NCBI GenBank assembly: GCA_023376005.1
Contig: CM042145.1
Coordinates: 14,238,993 to 14,302,992 of the forward strand
Source: Doryteuthis pealeii
Taxonomy: Eukaryota; Mollusca; Cephalopoda; Myopsida; Loliginidae
Direction of reading: 5' to 3'
Length of the DNA: 64,000 nt
The notes below the pieces were generated by a model, which was not told where the DNA came from, did not search any database, and was given only the letters and a program-made list of their open reading frames with translations. The translations under genes were made by a program, and so were the position numbers. Shown piece by piece: positions 59,056 to 64,000 of this stretch (position 1 is its first letter; every line of letters begins with the position of its first letter).

Positions 59056-59206
59056 TGTAATATAATTTAATATAATATCAAATATTATAAATATTTTGTA
59101 GGCATGTTTTATTTAAGATGGCAGACTCAGACAAAGATTTGATGTTTAGCTTTGTATTTTTTTAAATTCAGACTTTAAAGTCTTTAACTAGAATTTCACA
59201 AAAATA

Positions 59207-59970
59207 GGGTAATACTTTTTTGGTACGATCAACTGCCACTCGCTCGAGTTCGGCCTATGATATCAGCTTTAGACACGCCCACAAATCTTGATGATAACAA
59301 ATTTCTCTTCGCTTACAGTACAGCCTCAATTATTTTACTTTTAAAACGTAATATTTTTAGCTTAGAAAATTGAAAGTTTTAAATAAAAAAAAAAAAAACA
59401 AGAACAACTTTGAATCATGTAAATTTCTGGTTCTACAAATAAAATATTTCTTCTTTAGTTACAAATTCTATTTTATTTACATTTTATAGTGCGTTTAGAA
59501 GTAGAAATTTCCGTAATTTATTTATTTTTTGTTTCGTTTTTTTAGTAAAGTTTTCACTCAAAGATCTTCTTAAAATTTATCGAGTGAGGGGAAACATGAA
59601 ATGATTGATTGATTTCTAAAAAAAAAAAAAAATGTAAAGATTCGTGCATATTAAAATAATTGTAAATAAAAATTTATATAAAAATATAGAATCGTTTTAT
59701 TTATAAATAAAAACGTAAATAAAATAAAATTCGTAACTAAAGAAAAAATGTTTGTAGAACCCTAAATTTACATGATTCAAAGTTGTTTTCTTTATTTAAA
59801 ACTTTCAATTTTCTAAGCTAAAAATATTACATTTTAAAAGTTGGTCCTGGCTGTACTGTAAGCGAAGATTATTTTGTTTTCATCAAGATTTGTGGGCGTG
59901 TCTAAAGCTGATGTCATAGGCCGAACTCGAGCGAGTGGCAGTTGATCGTACCAAAAAAGTATTACCAACA
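59207..59970. mobile_element. Foldback element with about 270-bp arms
   Basis: The left arm starts gggtaatacttttttggtac and the right arm ends in its complement. Pairing continues through gatcaactgccactcgctcg and ttcggcctatgatatcagct to an inner ttctttagttacaaattc block, leaving roughly 200 bp of loop. It lies in the shared upstream DNA of prohibitin and GABARAP. Confidence 0.8.
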
Positions 59971-59986
59971 AAAATACTTCGCTTAA

Positions 59987-60806
59987 AAGTTGTAGGTACG
60001 ACCAATTTTCCCTGTGAAATTTACACACCCTATATTTAACACAATAAAACTTGCAGAAAGGTTAATATTATCTTAAAATGTTTTGTCCATTCGAAAGAAG
60101 AAACATTAAACAAACTCCTGATGATTTTTTTAAAAATTCAGCTCACGGAAATAATGAAAATTATGAACGACAAAAAAATGTTTACATTTTTGCACCGTTA
60201 AATCAATTGAAATTTAACGTAACCAAAAACAAGTTATGGCTAGAGGCTTTTATTTTTAATTCTATGAAAAATCAATTAATGGTCCGATTTTCACGAAAAT
60301 TTCCATAATTACTTACCTTTTGATGAAAATATGTATGACAGTTTTTTCATAAAATATATTTGGCGAAATATTTTTTATGAGGTCTACCCCGCTCCTATTT
60401 TATTTTATGAAATATGAAAAAATGAACTGACAAAAAACGATTTTTACCTTTTTTTCTATAAAGATAAGAATCTGAATAATTATATCAGAAATTTTTTATA
60501 AGTTCCAATGCGAGAGTTTTATTTTTTGAGTAAAAGAACCATGAATACAGAATTCTGCTAAAAGAATACCAATAAAGAAACTGACCATGTTGTAAAAAAC
60601 CGGACTGTTTTACTTATTTTTCAAGTGTAATTTTTCTCCAATCGGATAATTTGATCTTTGAATTAACTATTTTTCATTGTAACACCCTTTATGTTCGTTA
60701 TTTCTTTTTTTGCGAGATTTTTTTTTAAGTTCAAAAATATTTACGTTTCTTCCTTCAATATGACCTAAACTGATCACGTGGCCTATTTTGGTGGTACCTA
60801 CAAGTT
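59987..60806. mobile_element. Possible TIR element
   Basis: Inverted ends aagttgtaggtacgaccaa (59987-60005) and the complement of aacttgtaggtaccaccaa (60788-60806), 17 of 19 matching. The 76-codon frame at 60078-60308 has no recognisable domain. Confidence 0.4.
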
Positions 60807-61207
60807 GTGTTCGAATTCAATATTTCATTTTTTCATAAACGACAAACTAACGTAAACAAGTAAACATGTAATTATTTATTTTATTTGTTCAGAAAAAAAA
60901 AAGTATTATCTATTTTTATCTTTTATCAATATTGCCGATTTTATTACAACTGACGAAATGTTAAAATAATGTGGAAATAAATATTTTAAGAAATTTTAGA
61001 TATCAAGTCCTAACAACAATAAAGTTATGCTCTTTCTAAAGAATAAAAAAATTAAAAAAAAAACCTTATTTTTGTTTTAATTTATAAAATAAATATCTAA
61101 TTAGTTTTGAATCATTCAAATGAGGTATAGTTTCGGTAACCCGAAGCCAATTTTTTAAGACCTTATTTTTCCAATGCAAGTATCATTGGGAGAAAGAAAA
61201 CTGGCCA

Positions 61208-61298
61208 ATCTATTTATAAGAGAAAATAAATAGACGACACCGTTCTTTCGCTCTCTAAATAACAGAGAATGGATTTAGTCGAATTACATAGGGCCTAG
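61208..61298 (+). promoter_or_regulatory. Candidate GABARAP promoter and non-coding first exon
   Basis: TATA-like ctatttataag at 61208-61218 is followed by a less AT-biased stretch ending gggcctag, with the donor gtatgt at 61299. This would give a short 5'UTR exon and a 1.28-kb intron ending at 62575. It rests on sequence pattern only. Confidence 0.35.
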
Positions 61299-62575
61299 GT
61301 ATGTCTATGGGATTTTTTTTAATCATGTGAATCTGTTCTTATTTGATTTGCTTAATGTTATAGTCAACTGGTGTTTATCGCACTGTTTGTGTTTTATCAA
61401 TATTATTATACTGCTCGCAAAGTCTTATTTCGTGGGCAATGTTTAAAAAAAATTTTTTCTAGTTTAGATGAAGGAAGGAAGAAGGAAGGAATGAATGAAT
61501 GATATCTACTGCAGATGATTTTTTTTCTGTTTTTGTTTGTAAAATCTGTTTTATTTTGAATTTTGATAAATCCAAGGATGACCAAGACGATAAACGTTTA
61601 TGAACCATGTTCGATAAAGTGTTTTCCATTTGGATGACTCCAATATTCCACTTTCAGATTATCCAGGAATTTAAGGCAGGTCTGAGATGCTGCAATTCTC
61701 GATTGTGTTAGAAAATGAATTTCCCATTACATTGCCTAATTATCTTATCATGAGTGAAAATTAGAATATTTGATGGTACTTTTATAGAATAGTTCAGTAA
61801 AGAAAATATCTGCAGCAATGTACGAAAAATTATATAGAAACTTAATATTTAATTTACATTCACCACCCTTATAAGAATCATGTACTGTACTTCATTCGAA
61901 CAATTTTATCCCAAAGGTGCATTTTCAACTCGCTAGAATTTACCGTTTTTTTTTTTTTTGTTTTTAAAAAAAAAATTTTTTTAATTGTTTTTTTTTTTTG
62001 TTGTCTTTTCCTTCCTCACCCACTAACATGTCTAGTTATGGCATATGTCAGTAAATTATTATAACTGAAATGTAACTGAGTAATGTAAAAGTAAAGAAAG
62101 AAAAAATGAAACCAATGACTAAAACTTGCTCTTCTCTGGATGACGAATGTATTTATTACATTTCTATATAGTTTTTTTTTTTTTAGTCTTATTTTTAGTT
62201 TTTTTTAACATTACCACAGAAATGATAGAGATCTTCTTTATTAAACTATTCTATACAAGCAACTATTACAATCTTTTCTTTTACTAATTTTTATTCGGAA
62301 AGAAACAACCACCTTGTGTTTAAAAAAAAAAAAGTAATTTTCATTATATAAAAAAATAATGTTATTATCGTTCGTACAAATGTTATTGCTATGTTTGTTT
62401 ATTTTACAGTTCATTTTATTAAGTAAATTAAAATTATCTATGCACACAGCGTGCATTAACACGAAAATGTTAAAGTACAATTAAGAAAACAGGAGTTATT
62501 TTAATTATTGAAACTGAATCTTACAAAATTACTAGTAGTATAAAAATGTGATGTTTAACGTTTCTTTTTATACAG

Positions 62576-62661
62576 GTGTGGTGAAGTGCAGAATAACTGA
62601 AGAAAAGAATAATACAATCATTACTTTTTGCATTTTAAGTTGTTTGTCTTTAATGCCATAA
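62576..62661 (+). other. Likely 5'UTR of GABARAP after an intron
   Basis: A good acceptor (tttctttttatacag, ending at 62575) lies 86 bp before the ATG. It pairs plausibly with the donor after 61298. Confidence 0.5.
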
Positions 62662-63015
<354 letters not shown>

Positions 63016-63118
63016 CATTTTTATCCACAACTAAATTAATTTTTTTTTTTTTTTTTTAAATTAAAAAAATGTTTTTTCTTGTTATAATAACGATTTACTC
63101 TTTATTATAGTAATTAAC

Positions 63119-63550
63119 AAATATATGCACCCCAGGGTGCAAGTATTTAAGTTTTAATGTAATAAAATATATTAAATTAGAAAGGCTAATGAAACTAAAT
63201 AAAATGTAGATAAAAAGATTTTAAACAAGGGGTGGGTAATCGAAAAATAGAACAACTGAAAGTTACTCTTCCATCACTCCCATCTTTCATTGCTAAATTT
63301 TCCTAATTTAACTATTTAGTTAAACTAGGTAAAGAATGAAATTAAAGTTATTTCTTTTAAGATTTATCCCCGAGATTTTTGCTCGGATTCATTAAAATAA
63401 AACCAAAAAATTAGAAATCAATAATACTAAGCACATATTTATTAAAATCAAATCTTTGATATCAATATGCAAATTAGCCTTCCGTTCACACTGTAAACTG
63501 TTATTTTGTAGTATATATAAATACAATTGCATGTTATTAGTATGTAGATA
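63119..63550 (+). repeat. AT-rich dispersed repeat downstream of GABARAP
   Basis: Shares long segments with 38378-39090 and 45405-45795 (for example aaccaaaaaattagaaatca and ttccatcactcccat). It supplies the nearest AATAAA (63161-63166) after the GABARAP stop. Confidence 0.75.
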
Positions 63551-63559
63551 TGGTCAACC

Positions 63560-64000
63560 GTGGCTTCGGCGTCTGGACCATTATATAATTAACGGCATCG
63601 ATCCCAGGGGGCCATCCCCCAGGCAACACCTGCCCCCTCGATTTAAAGGGCAGGGCTGAGTTCATTGCCCAGTGCCTGAGGCGCCCCCCTTGAGGGGGAA
63701 TGCCGATGGGATCGACGCAATTTTTCACCTGCCACTCCATGAGCTTCGGCTTGTGGTGGTCCCACGTTAATAGGGACCTTGTGCCTGACCCGTACAAGTG
63801 GGGTACGCGGTAAATATCGATATCAACAGTGGCTTCGGCCTCTGGACCATATATAATTACGGCGTCGATCCCAGGGGGCATCCCCCAGGCAACGCCTGCC
63901 CCTCGATTTAAAGGGGCAGGGCTGGGTTTATTGCCCAGTGTCTGAGGCGCCCCCTTGAGGGGGAATGCGACGGGATCGACGCAATTTTTCACCTGCCACT
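63560..64000 (+). repeat. GC-rich repeat, tandem pair cut by window end
   Basis: Two units of about 269 bp (starting at 63560 and 63829) begin gtggcttcgg and contain gcctgaggcgcccccttga-type and atgggatcgacgcaattttt segments. The long minus-strand frame here is repeat, not a gene. Other copies: 38755, 48735 (reverse), 58098 (reverse). Confidence 0.8.

Noticed and set aside
59117..59165. ATGGCAGACTCAGAC start (MADSDKDL) as a first exon
   Set aside because: The context resembles a start, but it runs into a stop after 15 codons and no convincing donor or partner exon was found.
63537..63992. 151-codon minus-strand frame
   Set aside because: It spans two units of a GC-rich tandem repeat; the protein is internally duplicated for that reason.

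Overview
This window is animal nuclear DNA. It is AT-rich and intron-rich, and most of it is transposon remnants. The three recognisable genes encode proteins close to the vertebrate ones but split by kilobase-sized introns with GT-AG junctions. The mix of tRNA-derived SINEs, a 5S-rRNA-derived SINE, mariner and hAT MITEs, foldback elements, LINE fragments and long TA/CA/poly-A tracts fits a lophotrochozoan, probably a cephalopod mollusc. That taxon call is an inference; nothing here proves it.

Layout. (1) 1-7,730 has no coding gene I can support: T-rich low-complexity DNA, a minus-strand tRNA-type SINE (2,463-2,725), a 25-bp minisatellite and a mariner MITE. (2) 7,732-34,865, plus strand: a cytosolic 5'-nucleotidase III (NT5C3-like) gene. 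Eight well-supported coding exons (20,423-34,865) and one probable N-terminal exon (7,754-7,858) join in phase to 321 codons plus stop. (3) 34,866-41,301: convergent intergenic DNA with repeats. (4) 57,619-41,302, minus strand: prohibitin 1 (PHB) in six coding exons that join in phase to 273 codons plus stop, with a 5'UTR exon and a further likely non-coding first exon. (5) 57,900-61,240: divergent intergenic DNA holding a 54-bp palindrome, GC-rich and foldback repeats and a 760-bp element with very long inverted arms. (6) 62,662-63,015, plus strand: an intact, uninterrupted GABARAP/ATG8 coding sequence with a probable 5'UTR intron. (7) 63,119-64,000: an AT-rich repeat followed by tandem GC-rich repeat units cut by the window end.

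The genes do not form an operon-like unit. They are three housekeeping genes: pyrimidine nucleotide breakdown, the mitochondrial prohibitin scaffold, and autophagy.

The most notable finds are in the repeats. Two short plus-strand sequences fold as hammerhead self-cleaving ribozymes with the full conserved core: 51,286-51,327 (inside a PHB intron, GUC cleavage triplet) and 31,883-31,937 (inside an NT5C3 intron). A weaker third candidate lies in the loop and arm of a perfect 43-bp inverted repeat 60 bp beyond the first. There is also a pair of inverted copies of a 5S-rRNA-derived SINE, one with target-site duplications. All structural claims are by eye.
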